Assembly (NCBI GenBank): GCA_020720525.1 | Contig: DYON01000024.1 | Span: 1 to 16,681 of the forward strand | Direction of reading: 5' to 3' | Length of the DNA: 16,681 bases | DNA from: Acetofilamentum sp. | Lineage (GTDB): Bacteria > Bacteroidota > Bacteroidia > Bacteroidales > DTU049 | Part shown: in pieces, positions 7,561 to 15,191 of the stretch | How the letters are laid out: every line of letters begins with the position of its first letter | How positions within the stretch are numbered: the first letter of the stretch is position 1 | Notes under the pieces: model-generated | The model's database searches: none | Told to the model about the DNA's origin: nothing | The model's input: the letters and a program-made list of their open reading frames with translations, nothing else | Made by a program: the position numbers and the translations under genes

Positions 7561-7568
7561 TACCTTTG
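7561..7568 (+). promoter_or_regulatory. TACCTTTG -7 box of the gldFG operon
   Basis: Perfect TAnnTTTG element, continuing as TTTGCA, 23 nt before the gldF ATG at 7592. No convincing TTG at -33. It lies inside the upstream extension of the gldF frame and so supports the shorter gldF start. Confidence 0.58.
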
Positions 7569-7591
7569 CACAGACAAAAAATTCAGCAACA

Positions 7592-8323
7592 ATGCTTGCA
7601 CTTTTCAAAAAAGAAATCGGTTCATTTCTGCATTCGCTCATTGGCTATATAGTCATCAGCGTATTTCTTGCAGTTAATGGGCTGATATTGTGGGTATTCC
7701 CCAACAATTTCAATATCCTCGACTTTGGATATGCCACTTTAGACGGCTTGTTTATTCTATCTCCGTTTGTTTTTCTCTTTCTTCTGCCTGCCATCAGCAT
7801 GCGAAGTTTTGCCGAGGAAATCAACACGGGCACCATAGAATTGCTCATGACAAAGCCCATCAGTGAGTTTCAGATTATTTTCGCCAAATATCTGGCTGGA
7901 ATGGTAATTCTGGTATTCTCGTTGTTGCCAACTTTTTTCTATTTTTTCTCTGTTTATCAACTTGCTGTTCCAACAGGCAATATCGATTTTGGAGGTATAT
8001 ATGGTTCATATATTGGGTTGCTGTTTTTAGGCAGCAGTTTTTTGGCAATAGGCATGTTTGCGTCATCGATATCGAAAAACCAAATAGTTTCGTTTGTGGT
8101 GGCAATATTTCTAATTGCATTCATGTATTTAGGGTTTGATTTTATATACGATATTGGCATTTTTGGTGGAGCCGAATTGTTTGTGAAATCGATTGGAATC
8201 AATGAACATTATGTTTCGATGAGCCGCGGCGTTATCGACTCGCGCGATCTTTTATACTTTCTTAGCCTGATAGCTATTTTTCTGATGCTAACCCGTATCT
8301 CTCTCGAAAAACGTAAATGGTAA
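7592..8323 (+). CDS. gldF: Gliding-motility ABC transporter permease GldF
   Basis: 243-residue ABC-2 type permease, the GldF subunit of the GldA-GldF-GldG transporter first defined in Flavobacterium johnsoniae gliding. Residues 1-20 (MLALFKKEIGSFLHSLIGYI) are typical of the family. About six hydrophobic segments follow (roughly 16-36, 51-69, 100-120, 138-158, 164-182, 218-235). The central loop RSFAEEINTGTIELLMTKPIS (71-91) is the characteristic ABC-2 coupling segment. The frame is open back to 7502, but the promoter box at 7561 and the family N-terminus place the start at ATG 7592. It overlaps gldG by 7 bp. The ATPase gene gldA is not in the window, as expected since it is usually unlinked. 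Homologues also occur in non-gliding Bacteroidota, so motility is not proven. Confidence 0.94.
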   Translation: MLALFKKEIGSFLHSLIGYIVISVFLAVNGLILWVFPNNFNILDFGYATLDGLFILSPFVFLFLLPAISMRSFAEEINTGTIELLMTKPISEFQIIFAKYLAGMVILVFSLLPTFFYFFSVYQLAVPTGNIDFGGIYGSYIGLLFLGSSFLAIGMFASSISKNQIVSFVVAIFLIAFMYLGFDFIYDIGIFGGAELFVKSIGINEHYVSMSRGVIDSRDLLYFLSLIAIFLMLTRISLEKRKW

Positions 8324-10041
8324 TTGCTATGAGTAACAAAAAAAATCAGGCACAAAACCGCAAACGCAGTTTGCTTCGACTATTGGGAGGCCTTGCTATT
8401 GTATTAATTCTCAATTTGGCTGGCACTCTCGGTTTTTTTCGTCTCGACCTTACTCAAGAAAAACGTTACACTCTTTCGGAAAATACACGAGAACTCCTGA
8501 AAAGTCTCGACGACATTGTCTATTTTAAAATTTATCTCGAAGGAGAATTGCCCGCATCGTACAAAAAACTTCAAAATTCGGTTCGAGAAATGCTCGACGA
8601 ATTTAGGGCCTACAACAAGTCTAATATTGAATATGAATTTATCGATCCATCGGAAGGTAAAGACAAAAGAACTCTCAACGATTTTTACAACGAGCTTGTT
8701 GAAAAAGGTTTACAACCTGCCATCGACCGTCAGCAAAGCAGCACCAGTACCGAGCAACGAGTTATTTGGCCCTGTGCTTTGGTTACTTACAAAACGCGCG
8801 AAACGTCTGTCAATTTCATTCAAACTGGTCAGAAAAGCGACAAAGAAATTTTGATTAACGAATCGCTCGAAAGTCTCGAATTCAACCTAATTGATGCAAT
8901 TCGCCGATTGACTATTCGCGAAAAACCAGCTATTGCGTTTATTGAAGGTCACGGCGAAGCCGATGCCATGATGACCGAAGACATCACCAAAAGTTTGACC
9001 GACTACTATGTGGTGAAACGGCTTAAAATCAATCAGAAGCTCGATGCTCTCAAAGACATCAACGCAATCATTATAGCTGGTCCCGATTCGGTATATGACG
9101 AGAAAGATAAATTTATTATCGACCAGTTTATCATGAAAGGTGGTCGTGTTTTGTGGTTGGTTGATGGAACTGCAACCAATATGGATTCGTTGCAATCGCG
9201 TGCCGAAACAGTTGCAATTGCCAACGAAGTTAATCTCGAAGATATGCTGTTTAAATATGGTGTGCGAATCAACAACAATTTGCTACTCGACATGAACAGC
9301 TGCCCTATTCCCGTAAAAACTGGGCAAGTAGGCGATCAACCACAGTTTGAATATTACAATTGGTATTATTTTCCAAGTATTTCAAATCCCGACGGGCATC
9401 CCATTGTAAAAAATCTGAATGCAATTCGCTTCGAATTTGTTTCGGGTCTCGATACTATTGGCAACAGCAGTATTAAAAAAACGGTTCTTTTATCAACTTC
9501 ATCTTCGAGCCGCATTTTGAATACTCCAGCAATTATAAGCCTGAATGTACTCACCGAACAACCAAGCAAAGATTTTTTCAATAAATCAAAAATTCCTGTG
9601 GCAGTTTTGCTCGAAGGCAATTTCACCAGTGTTTTTGCCAATCGAATTCCACCCGAGATAGCCGAAGATAAAGAAATTGGCTACCGCGAGTTGGGCGAAA
9701 AAACACGAATGATTGTTGTTTCCGACGGCGATATTATTCTAAATCAATTTGTTGTTCGCAACGGTCAATACATGACATATCCGCTTGGTTACGACCGCTA
9801 TACAGGCATTAGCTATGGAAACAAAGATTTTATTCTTAATTGCATGAATTATTTGGTTGATGACTCCAATTTACTTTCGATTCGTTCGCGCGAGCTCAAA
9901 ATCAGATTGCTCGACAAATCGCTTATTGCCTCGAATCGACTTCGCATTCAGCTTGTAAATGTTTTGGGACCAGTATTTTCCATCATCGCATTTGGCTTCT
10001 TGCTGATGTTTTTTAGAAAATTTAAAACCAGAAAAGGATGA
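8317..10041 (+). CDS. gldG: Gliding-motility ABC transporter auxiliary protein GldG
   Basis: 574-residue membrane-anchored auxiliary subunit paired with GldF. One N-terminal transmembrane helix (about 22-41) is followed by the conserved RLDLTQEKRYTLS (42-54), a long extracytoplasmic region with the auxiliary ABC transporter domain (GHGEAD motif, then IIAGPD and GGRVLWLVDG), and a C-terminal transmembrane helix (about 545-564) with a basic tail. The ATG at 8317 overlaps the gldF stop; a second ATG at 8329 would give MSNKKNQ and is equally plausible. The stop overlaps the next gene as ATGA. This arrangement indicates a tightly coupled operon. Biochemical function of the transporter is unresolved. 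Confidence 0.94.
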   Translation: MVIAMSNKKNQAQNRKRSLLRLLGGLAIVLILNLAGTLGFFRLDLTQEKRYTLSENTRELLKSLDDIVYFKIYLEGELPASYKKLQNSVREMLDEFRAYNKSNIEYEFIDPSEGKDKRTLNDFYNELVEKGLQPAIDRQQSSTSTEQRVIWPCALVTYKTRETSVNFIQTGQKSDKEILINESLESLEFNLIDAIRRLTIREKPAIAFIEGHGEADAMMTEDITKSLTDYYVVKRLKINQKLDALKDINAIIIAGPDSVYDEKDKFIIDQFIMKGGRVLWLVDGTATNMDSLQSRAETVAIANEVNLEDMLFKYGVRINNNLLLDMNSCPIPVKTGQVGDQPQFEYYNWYYFPSISNPDGHPIVKNLNAIRFEFVSGLDTIGNSSIKKTVLLSTSSSSRILNTPAIISLNVLTEQPSKDFFNKSKIPVAVLLEGNFTSVFANRIPPEIAEDKEIGYRELGEKTRMIVVSDGDIILNQFVVRNGQYMTYPLGYDRYTGISYGNKDFILNCMNYLVDDSNLLSIRSRELKIRLLDKSLIASNRLRIQLVNVLGPVFSIIAFGFLLMFFRKFKTRKG

Positions 10042-11150
10042 TTAAGAAATGGATTAAAAAGTGGTATGTTTGGTTGCCCATAGCAATAATTGTGGCGTTG
10101 GTATTGTTTGTTTTTATTGCAAATCGCTCCAACACAACGCTAAATCCTGGCGAAAAGAATTTTGCAATCAACGATACGGCCTCGGTTACCCGTATTTTTC
10201 TGGCCGACAAAAAAAATAATTCGGTTTTGCTTTCGCGCAGCGATAGTGGTGAATGGATTCTCAACAATGAGTATTCGGCACAACCCGAAATGATGCAAGA
10301 GCTTCTCTATACCTTGATGTATGTAACTGTAAGAAGCCCAGTTCCGCGTACTCAACATGATATGGTTTTAAAGCAATTATCGAGTTTTGCTTATAAAGTG
10401 GAAGTATATGCAACTGTATTTTGGTTCGATTTTGTGGGAATAAAATTGTTTCCTTACGAGAAAAAAATCAGAACCTATTATGTTGGAGCTGCCACACAAG
10501 ACAATACTGGTACCTATATGATGATGGATGATGCAGAAATGCCTTTTATTTGTCATATTCCAGGCTTTAGAGGTTTTCTTCAGCCACGTTATTCGCCACG
10601 CGTGCAAGATTGGCGCGATCATGGCGTATTTAGCTATCAATTGCCACAAATTGCAGAAGTATCGGTGGTTTACCCTCAATTTTCCGATCGCTCTTTTGTT
10701 CTTGAAAATCCCGACAATATCAACTTTTCAGTTGGAAACGATGCTTTTGGTCCAATAAAAAATCTTGATACTGTTCGTGTAATCAACTATTTGAATGCAT
10801 TTATCGATGTGCGATTCGAATCGTTTCTCAACGAGATAAAAACCGAAACACAAGATAGCATTCGTTCGTTGAAACCATTTTGTTTGATTACTGTAACCGA
10901 TCGCATGGGAAAATCGAACAGCATCACTCTTATTCGTATAAAAGCACCCGATGGAAGCGTAAATCTTATGGGCGACCCAATTGAATTCGATCCCGAACGA
11001 CTGTATGGAATTGTGAATGGTAAAGATTTGGTTGTTGCTCAGTATTTTGTGTTTGGCTCTCTGCTTAGGCATTATGGCAATTTTAATTTTCAAACCGAAA
11101 ATCCGGAAAATTTAGACGACAACGTAAGCAGTTTTAATCGAATTTTCTAA
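10038..11150 (+). CDS. Membrane-anchored DUF4340-type protein
   Basis: 370-residue protein with a basic start (MIKKWIKKWY), one transmembrane helix at about 11-28 and a large extracytoplasmic portion. The segment after the helix (FAINDTASVTRIFLADKK, then SVLLSRSDSGEWILNNEYSA) has the repeat-like beta pattern of DUF4340 proteins, which are often encoded next to GldG-like ABC auxiliary genes. It overlaps the gldG stop by 4 bp (ATGA), so it is very likely a third component of that transporter operon. The family match is by eye and the function is unknown. Confidence 0.82.
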   Translation: MIKKWIKKWYVWLPIAIIVALVLFVFIANRSNTTLNPGEKNFAINDTASVTRIFLADKKNNSVLLSRSDSGEWILNNEYSAQPEMMQELLYTLMYVTVRSPVPRTQHDMVLKQLSSFAYKVEVYATVFWFDFVGIKLFPYEKKIRTYYVGAATQDNTGTYMMMDDAEMPFICHIPGFRGFLQPRYSPRVQDWRDHGVFSYQLPQIAEVSVVYPQFSDRSFVLENPDNINFSVGNDAFGPIKNLDTVRVINYLNAFIDVRFESFLNEIKTETQDSIRSLKPFCLITVTDRMGKSNSITLIRIKAPDGSVNLMGDPIEFDPERLYGIVNGKDLVVAQYFVFGSLLRHYGNFNFQTENPENLDDNVSSFNRIF

Positions 11151-11181
11151 AAAGAGTGAATGATTATTCAACTAAAATCGC

Positions 11182-11189
11182 TATTTTTG
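11182..11189 (+). promoter_or_regulatory. TATTTTTG -7 box of dnaN
   Basis: TAnnTTTG element continuing as TTTGCA, 23 nt before the dnaN ATG and inside the 62-bp gap after the DUF4340-type gene. It suggests dnaN can be transcribed separately from gldFG. No clear -33 TTG, and the T-rich setting raises the chance of a random match. Confidence 0.5.
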
Positions 11190-11212
11190 CACAAACGTAA
11201 TAAACTCAAGCT

Positions 11213-12337
11213 ATGAATTTCATTATTTCGAGTAATGTACTACTCAAAGGACTGCAAAACATCAGCGGTCTTCTTTCGAGCAACAGCCTGATACCCATTA
11301 TTGAAAATTTTCTAATTGGTATTGAGGATGAAAAACTGTTGATTACTGCCACCGACAACGAAACCCGTGCTACGGTAATTCTTACTCCCGACAAAGTAAG
11401 CGGAAATGGTGCAGTAACAATTCCACCGCGTGTTTTGCTCGAAACACTCAAAACGTTTCCAAACATTCCCATCACCATTAATGTAAATGAAGAAACATTT
11501 GCAGTTGAAATCAATGCTGGTGAAGGTGTTTATCGTTTGGCTGGCTACAATCCCGAAAATTTTCCAACAGTTGCTGCCATCGAAAATGCTAGCAGCCTAA
11601 AAATAAATAGCGTTGTTATTCAAAACGCTATCAGCAGCACATTGTTTGCTTGTGGAAACGACGAAGTTCGTCCACAGCTGATGGGTGTGTTTTTCGAAAT
11701 CACCCCCGACTATACCAATTTTGTTGCAACCGATGCGCACAAATTGGTTCGTTTCCGACGCAACGATGTTCATGCCGACGAAGCTTATTCGTTTATCGTT
11801 CACAAAAAGCCATTGAATCTGCTCAAAAACCTGCTTTCCAATTTCGATTGCGAAGTTGATGCGCAGTTCAACAATACCAACGTTGCTTTCCGTTTTGAGA
11901 ATTATCAAGTTACTTGCCGTTTGCTCGAAGGGAAATATCCGGCCTACGAAGGTGTGATTCCGAAAGACAACAACTTCAAGCTTGTTATCAACCGCAATGC
12001 GCTTATCAATACTCTTAAACGTGTAGCTATTTTTGCCAACCAGGCTTCGCATCAGGTTCGTTTCGATATCAAAGGACAAGAAGTTCTTATTTCGGCCGAA
12101 GACATCGATTATTCGAACGAAGCCAAAGAGCGCCTCACTTGTGTTTATGATGGTTCGGATATTGAAATTGGTTTCAATTCGAAATTTTTTATCGAAATTT
12201 TGGGTACACTTGCTTGCGAAAACATTACCATTACCTTGTCGGCACCCAACCGCGCAGCTTTGCTTATTCCCGAAGAAACCAATTCGGATGAGGAAGACGT
12301 TTTAATGCTTATCATGCCTATTATGCTAAATGTATAA
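11213..12337 (+). CDS. dnaN: DNA polymerase III sliding clamp, beta subunit
   Basis: 374-residue beta clamp that encircles DNA and tethers the replicative polymerase and many repair proteins. Length fits the family (366 in E. coli). Three clamp domains are visible: the N-terminal domain from NFIISSNVLLKGLQNISGLL, the middle domain with LMGVFFEI then VATDAHKLVR (about 154-180), and the C-terminal domain ending in LMLIMPIMLNV, the usual clamp C-terminus (M-P-(M/V/I)-x-L) that lines the protein-binding pocket. The acidic stretch NSDEEDV just before it is lineage-specific. It sits after the gldFG-type operon rather than beside dnaA, an arrangement I recall from other Bacteroidota. It has its own promoter-like box and a strong terminator 17 bp after the stop. 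Confidence 0.97.
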   Translation: MNFIISSNVLLKGLQNISGLLSSNSLIPIIENFLIGIEDEKLLITATDNETRATVILTPDKVSGNGAVTIPPRVLLETLKTFPNIPITINVNEETFAVEINAGEGVYRLAGYNPENFPTVAAIENASSLKINSVVIQNAISSTLFACGNDEVRPQLMGVFFEITPDYTNFVATDAHKLVRFRRNDVHADEAYSFIVHKKPLNLLKNLLSNFDCEVDAQFNNTNVAFRFENYQVTCRLLEGKYPAYEGVIPKDNNFKLVINRNALINTLKRVAIFANQASHQVRFDIKGQEVLISAEDIDYSNEAKERLTCVYDGSDIEIGFNSKFFIEILGTLACENITITLSAPNRAALLIPEETNSDEEDVLMLIMPIMLNV

Positions 12338-12353
12338 TTTGGAATAATCTTTG

Positions 12354-12390
12354 AAAATGTCATTTCACCATCGGGCGGAATGGCATTTTT
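12354..12390 (+). terminator. Intrinsic terminator after dnaN
   Basis: Stem AAAATGTCATTTC (12354-12366) pairs along its full 13 bp, with a few G-U pairs, with GGAATGGCATTTT (12377-12389); the loop is 10 nt and a T run closes the structure. It begins 17 bp after the dnaN stop. The flanking A run means it could also act on the other strand. Confidence 0.75.
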
Positions 12391-12445
12391 AACTTTAAGA
12401 AATTTACTGTTGGCGTTCAGTTCTCAAACTTCAAAAATAAGCACC

Positions 12446-13108
12446 ATGAAAAAATTAGTTCTCTTTTTTGCAACCATAAGCATTTCGTTTGTATTGAATG
12501 CTCAAACAATGCCATTAGATAGCATTTTGGCTCACGATGTAGTTTTTAAAAATATTAACGACCATTTGCCCGAAAAATGGAAAATGGAAATAAACGATAC
12601 TACAATTACAATACTTTCTTTGGAAAAATATGTTCTATTTAATAGTAATTGTGCCGATATAAGTGCCGATAGTTTAAAAAATGCCGTTTACAACCGCACA
12701 GCAATGCTTAGTTTCCGCTACGAAGACAAATGGGAAGCAGAACGTTTGTTTTGGGTTCGCGAATCGAACGACAGTATCAATATGCTGCTGGCATCGCTGC
12801 CACAACAAATGGGTGTAGTGCAGTTTTTCGACAAAGAAAAAAGTACCCGCTTCAACAAAGTTTATACTGGCAAAACCAAAGAAGAAAAAGAAAAAGTGAA
12901 CGCCTACTACAAACGCAGAGGCGAGTTGATGAGCTACTACGAAACCATTCCTAACTTCAATACCGTGTTGTTTAGCCTTAAGCAAAGCAAACAAACCGGG
13001 ATGCAGCGCCCTGGCCAATGTATTTACCCCTCCAATATTTACAAAGAAGCTCTTTCTGTATATATTTTGTTTCTCGACTATTGCGAAAACCCGCTGGAGA
13101 ATAAATGA
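12446..13108 (+). CDS. Secreted protein of unknown function
   Basis: 220-residue protein that I do not recognise. Residues 1-19 form a Sec signal peptide (MKKLVLFFATISISFVLNA, cleavage before Gln20). There is no lipobox and no further transmembrane segment, so the product should be periplasmic or exported. The mature part is mixed alpha/beta, rich in Lys, Glu and Asn, with a charged helix (TKEEKEKVNAYYKRRGELM, about 146-164) and Cys residues at about 69, 194 and 213 that might pair. No C-terminal type IX sorting domain is visible. The frame extends back to an ATG at 12380, but that codon sits in the dnaN terminator stem and would add residues before the signal peptide; ATG 12446 is chosen. 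Base composition matches its left-hand neighbours. Confidence 0.78.
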   Translation: MKKLVLFFATISISFVLNAQTMPLDSILAHDVVFKNINDHLPEKWKMEINDTTITILSLEKYVLFNSNCADISADSLKNAVYNRTAMLSFRYEDKWEAERLFWVRESNDSINMLLASLPQQMGVVQFFDKEKSTRFNKVYTGKTKEEKEKVNAYYKRRGELMSYYETIPNFNTVLFSLKQSKQTGMQRPGQCIYPSNIYKEALSVYILFLDYCENPLENK

Positions 13109-13122
13109 TTTTCGATTAAAAA

Positions 13123-13155
13123 AACTTTTCCGAAGGAAAGTTCTTTTGTTTTTCA
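13123..13155 (+). terminator. Probable terminator after the secreted protein gene
   Basis: AACTTTTCC (13123-13131) and GGAAAGTT (13135-13142) form an 8-bp stem with one bulged T and a GAA loop, followed by CTTTTGTTTTT. It starts 14 bp after the stop. The preceding A run makes it roughly bidirectional. Confidence 0.55.
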
Positions 13156-13326
13156 AAATTAAAACAGTGCTAATTGCACCTTAGAAAGGCTTTTGTTTTG
13201 CTCTTTGAGCATTTGATGTAGGAGTACAACACGTGCTTATGTTCAAATCAATTGCTACCATTAATAATGAAAGCGAATAGCATATTTTTTTTCCAGACAA
13301 CAATAATTTTTTTAGTTGGTTAGTAG

Positions 13327-13382
13327 TGTTGAAAAAATGCACTTCAACAAAGCTTAATCATATATATACAGCGTTGTTGAAG
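13327..13382. repeat. Three-arm inverted repeat at the 3' end of the GT-C gene
   Basis: TGTTGAA (13327-13333), CTTCAACAA (13342-13350) and TTGTTGAAG (13374-13382). The middle arm is complementary to both flanking arms (7 bp and 9 bp), so two mutually exclusive hairpins can form around the stop codon of the minus-strand gene. No T run follows on the transcript, so it is not a standard terminator; it may affect mRNA end formation or stability. Confidence 0.45.
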
Positions 13383-15180
13383 ATTTTTCAATTGTGAATG
13401 GACTTTTTGCCTTATTGAAAAAGAATACAATCAGGCGAGTGGTACCTGCCGGCAGATCGGGTAGCAACATAGATGTTCGAATCGCCTGCATTTCATTGCA
13501 AGACCATTGAGTCCGAACACGTTCAAGTTCGAATGCCTGCTCCCGAAGCGAAGTACCATCTGACGAAACAGCTTTGGCTATAACAGCTGCCTGAAAAGGC
13601 TCCTGTTGGGAACAAACACTTAGTTCGATGTTAAATAGTGCATTTCTGCATTTCATAGAATCAGCATCAAAAATAAGCATATTGAAATACTCCATTACAT
13701 CTTCGTTCAGCATCGAAGTATCACAAGAAGCTGTTTGGTATAGATTTAGAGGCTGTTTACGTTGAAGAAGATACAAACCTGATGCATCATCAAACAAGAC
13801 TTCGTTGTAATTATTGTTTACACCGGAATATGTTTGTTCATCTGTAATGAGAAATTCAGCCGAAGATGATGGATACACAGCAAAAGAAAGCGGCGAAGGA
13901 ATTACATGGTTTGCAGCATGAATAAAATACCATTCCGTGCTGTGCAGCCGATACGCTTCTGTAACAGGCGGAAAATTGCGTTTCGATGATTCCTCAATCA
14001 GATACTGATAAAACTCATCAGGGATACGATACTCAGGGGTATAGCTTGTGAACCGGATACTCAGCGAAAGAAAAAACTGTACAATAATCAGTACAAACGG
14101 AGTAAAAAGCAGTATTCTCCAACGCTTCGATGAAACCAGGCTTGTATCGCAGAGAAAAAATATTGTGCCAGTAAACAGGAGAATAAAATACATAGCCACT
14201 CTGTCTTCAGGATAGTTTACCCCGAAAAATCGAGATAATATAAAGGTCATAACGAGATTTCCACCAAGTAAAAACGGAAAAATAAAATAAAATAGATTTT
14301 CCTTTTTGAAAATAAATTTTTTAACAACTATGAAAATAAAAATAATGAGAGCGGCTGCAAAAACTGCTACAAACAAAAAACACAGTAATTGGGGCAATGG
14401 TCTGAAGAGAACAGCAGATAATGTACCCAGCGTTGAATCCCAAAAATTATTTATGCCTCCATAATACAATGCCCCCACACTCCGAAGCGTTAAAGAATAT
14501 TTTGCAAGAATGTAGAATACTGGTGCACCGGCAAGAAGCTGCAAAGCAAGTGTACCAATGACTGTGGTTTGTTTATGCTTTTTAAAATTCAGAATAAGAT
14601 TAAAGACCAGCAAAAAATGAATCAACAGATAGGAGTGAATCAAGGTCAGATTAGCAGCAAGTGCTGGTATCATGAAAACAATGACCAGCGCAGAATAGCG
14701 AAATGATGACTTGCGATAGAACTGAATCAGATAATATAAAGCACCTGTCAGAAAAGCCATTGAAAGCCCATAGCCACGAGCATAACCGAAAAATTCAATT
14801 ATGAAATGACAAAAGACCATCGATAACACAAAACCCCATCTGTTCATACGGTTTTTCAATAAACCTGACAATCTGAAAATAAAGAAAAAATACAACAGTG
14901 CGATTAGTACATTTGGTAAACGCAAGGCAATGAGCGAATTTCCAAGCAACTTATACGATATAAATGTCAGCAACGAATTCAGCAAATGATTGTTGGCATC
15001 GGGATATGCATCGGGCGGAATGAATTTTCCAGGCTGGATATAGATAAAAAAAGTCTCAGCCTCATCATGTGTAATGGGCGACCATGCAGCCCTCAAAAAA
15101 ATATAAATCCATACCAAAAAAAACAAAAAGAAAAACAAATACTTTTCCTTTGATTCTATAAAGTTGAAATTTATTTTCAT
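13354..15180 (-). CDS. GT-C fold membrane glycosyltransferase (GT39/PMT-like)
   Basis: 608-residue polytopic membrane protein with roughly 10-12 hydrophobic segments in the first 370 residues and a soluble extracytoplasmic domain of about 230 residues after them. The first extracytoplasmic loop carries Asp39-Glu40 in PITHDEAETFFIY, the acidic pair placed as in GT-C enzymes that use lipid-phosphate sugars, and further on NNHLLNSLL (63-71). The likely role is transfer of a sugar from a polyprenyl-phosphate donor to a lipid or protein on the outer face of the inner membrane; substrate unknown. The ATG at 15180 is chosen, but a GTG at 15195 overlapping the fumC stop (GTGA) would add five residues and give coupling. 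The DNA appears to have fewer TCGA-type words than its neighbours, a weak hint of separate origin. Confidence 0.85.
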   Translation of the reverse strand: MKINFNFIESKEKYLFFFLFFLVWIYIFLRAAWSPITHDEAETFFIYIQPGKFIPPDAYPDANNHLLNSLLTFISYKLLGNSLIALRLPNVLIALLYFFFIFRLSGLLKNRMNRWGFVLSMVFCHFIIEFFGYARGYGLSMAFLTGALYYLIQFYRKSSFRYSALVIVFMIPALAANLTLIHSYLLIHFLLVFNLILNFKKHKQTTVIGTLALQLLAGAPVFYILAKYSLTLRSVGALYYGGINNFWDSTLGTLSAVLFRPLPQLLCFLFVAVFAAALIIFIFIVVKKFIFKKENLFYFIFPFLLGGNLVMTFILSRFFGVNYPEDRVAMYFILLFTGTIFFLCDTSLVSSKRWRILLFTPFVLIIVQFFLSLSIRFTSYTPEYRIPDEFYQYLIEESSKRNFPPVTEAYRLHSTEWYFIHAANHVIPSPLSFAVYPSSSAEFLITDEQTYSGVNNNYNEVLFDDASGLYLLQRKQPLNLYQTASCDTSMLNEDVMEYFNMLIFDADSMKCRNALFNIELSVCSQQEPFQAAVIAKAVSSDGTSLREQAFELERVRTQWSCNEMQAIRTSMLLPDLPAGTTRLIVFFFNKAKSPFTIEKSSTTLYIYD

Positions 15181-15191
15181 AATAATGTTTG

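Noticed and set aside
7502..7591. Upstream TTG extension of gldF by 30 residues
   Set aside because: Spans the TACCTTTG promoter box and does not match the usual GldF N-terminus.
11597..12079. 160-codon minus-strand frame
   Set aside because: Antisense to the middle of dnaN, which is clearly the real gene.
12674..13156. 160-codon minus-strand frame opposite the secreted protein gene
   Set aside because: Antisense shadow: it contains a run of phenylalanines from the opposite strand's Lys/Glu codons and extends through the terminator hairpin.
13109..13353. Possible tRNA or small RNA gene in the gap before the GT-C gene
   Set aside because: No cloverleaf, TTC-loop or CCA-like pattern seen; only a terminator-like hairpin and inverted repeats.
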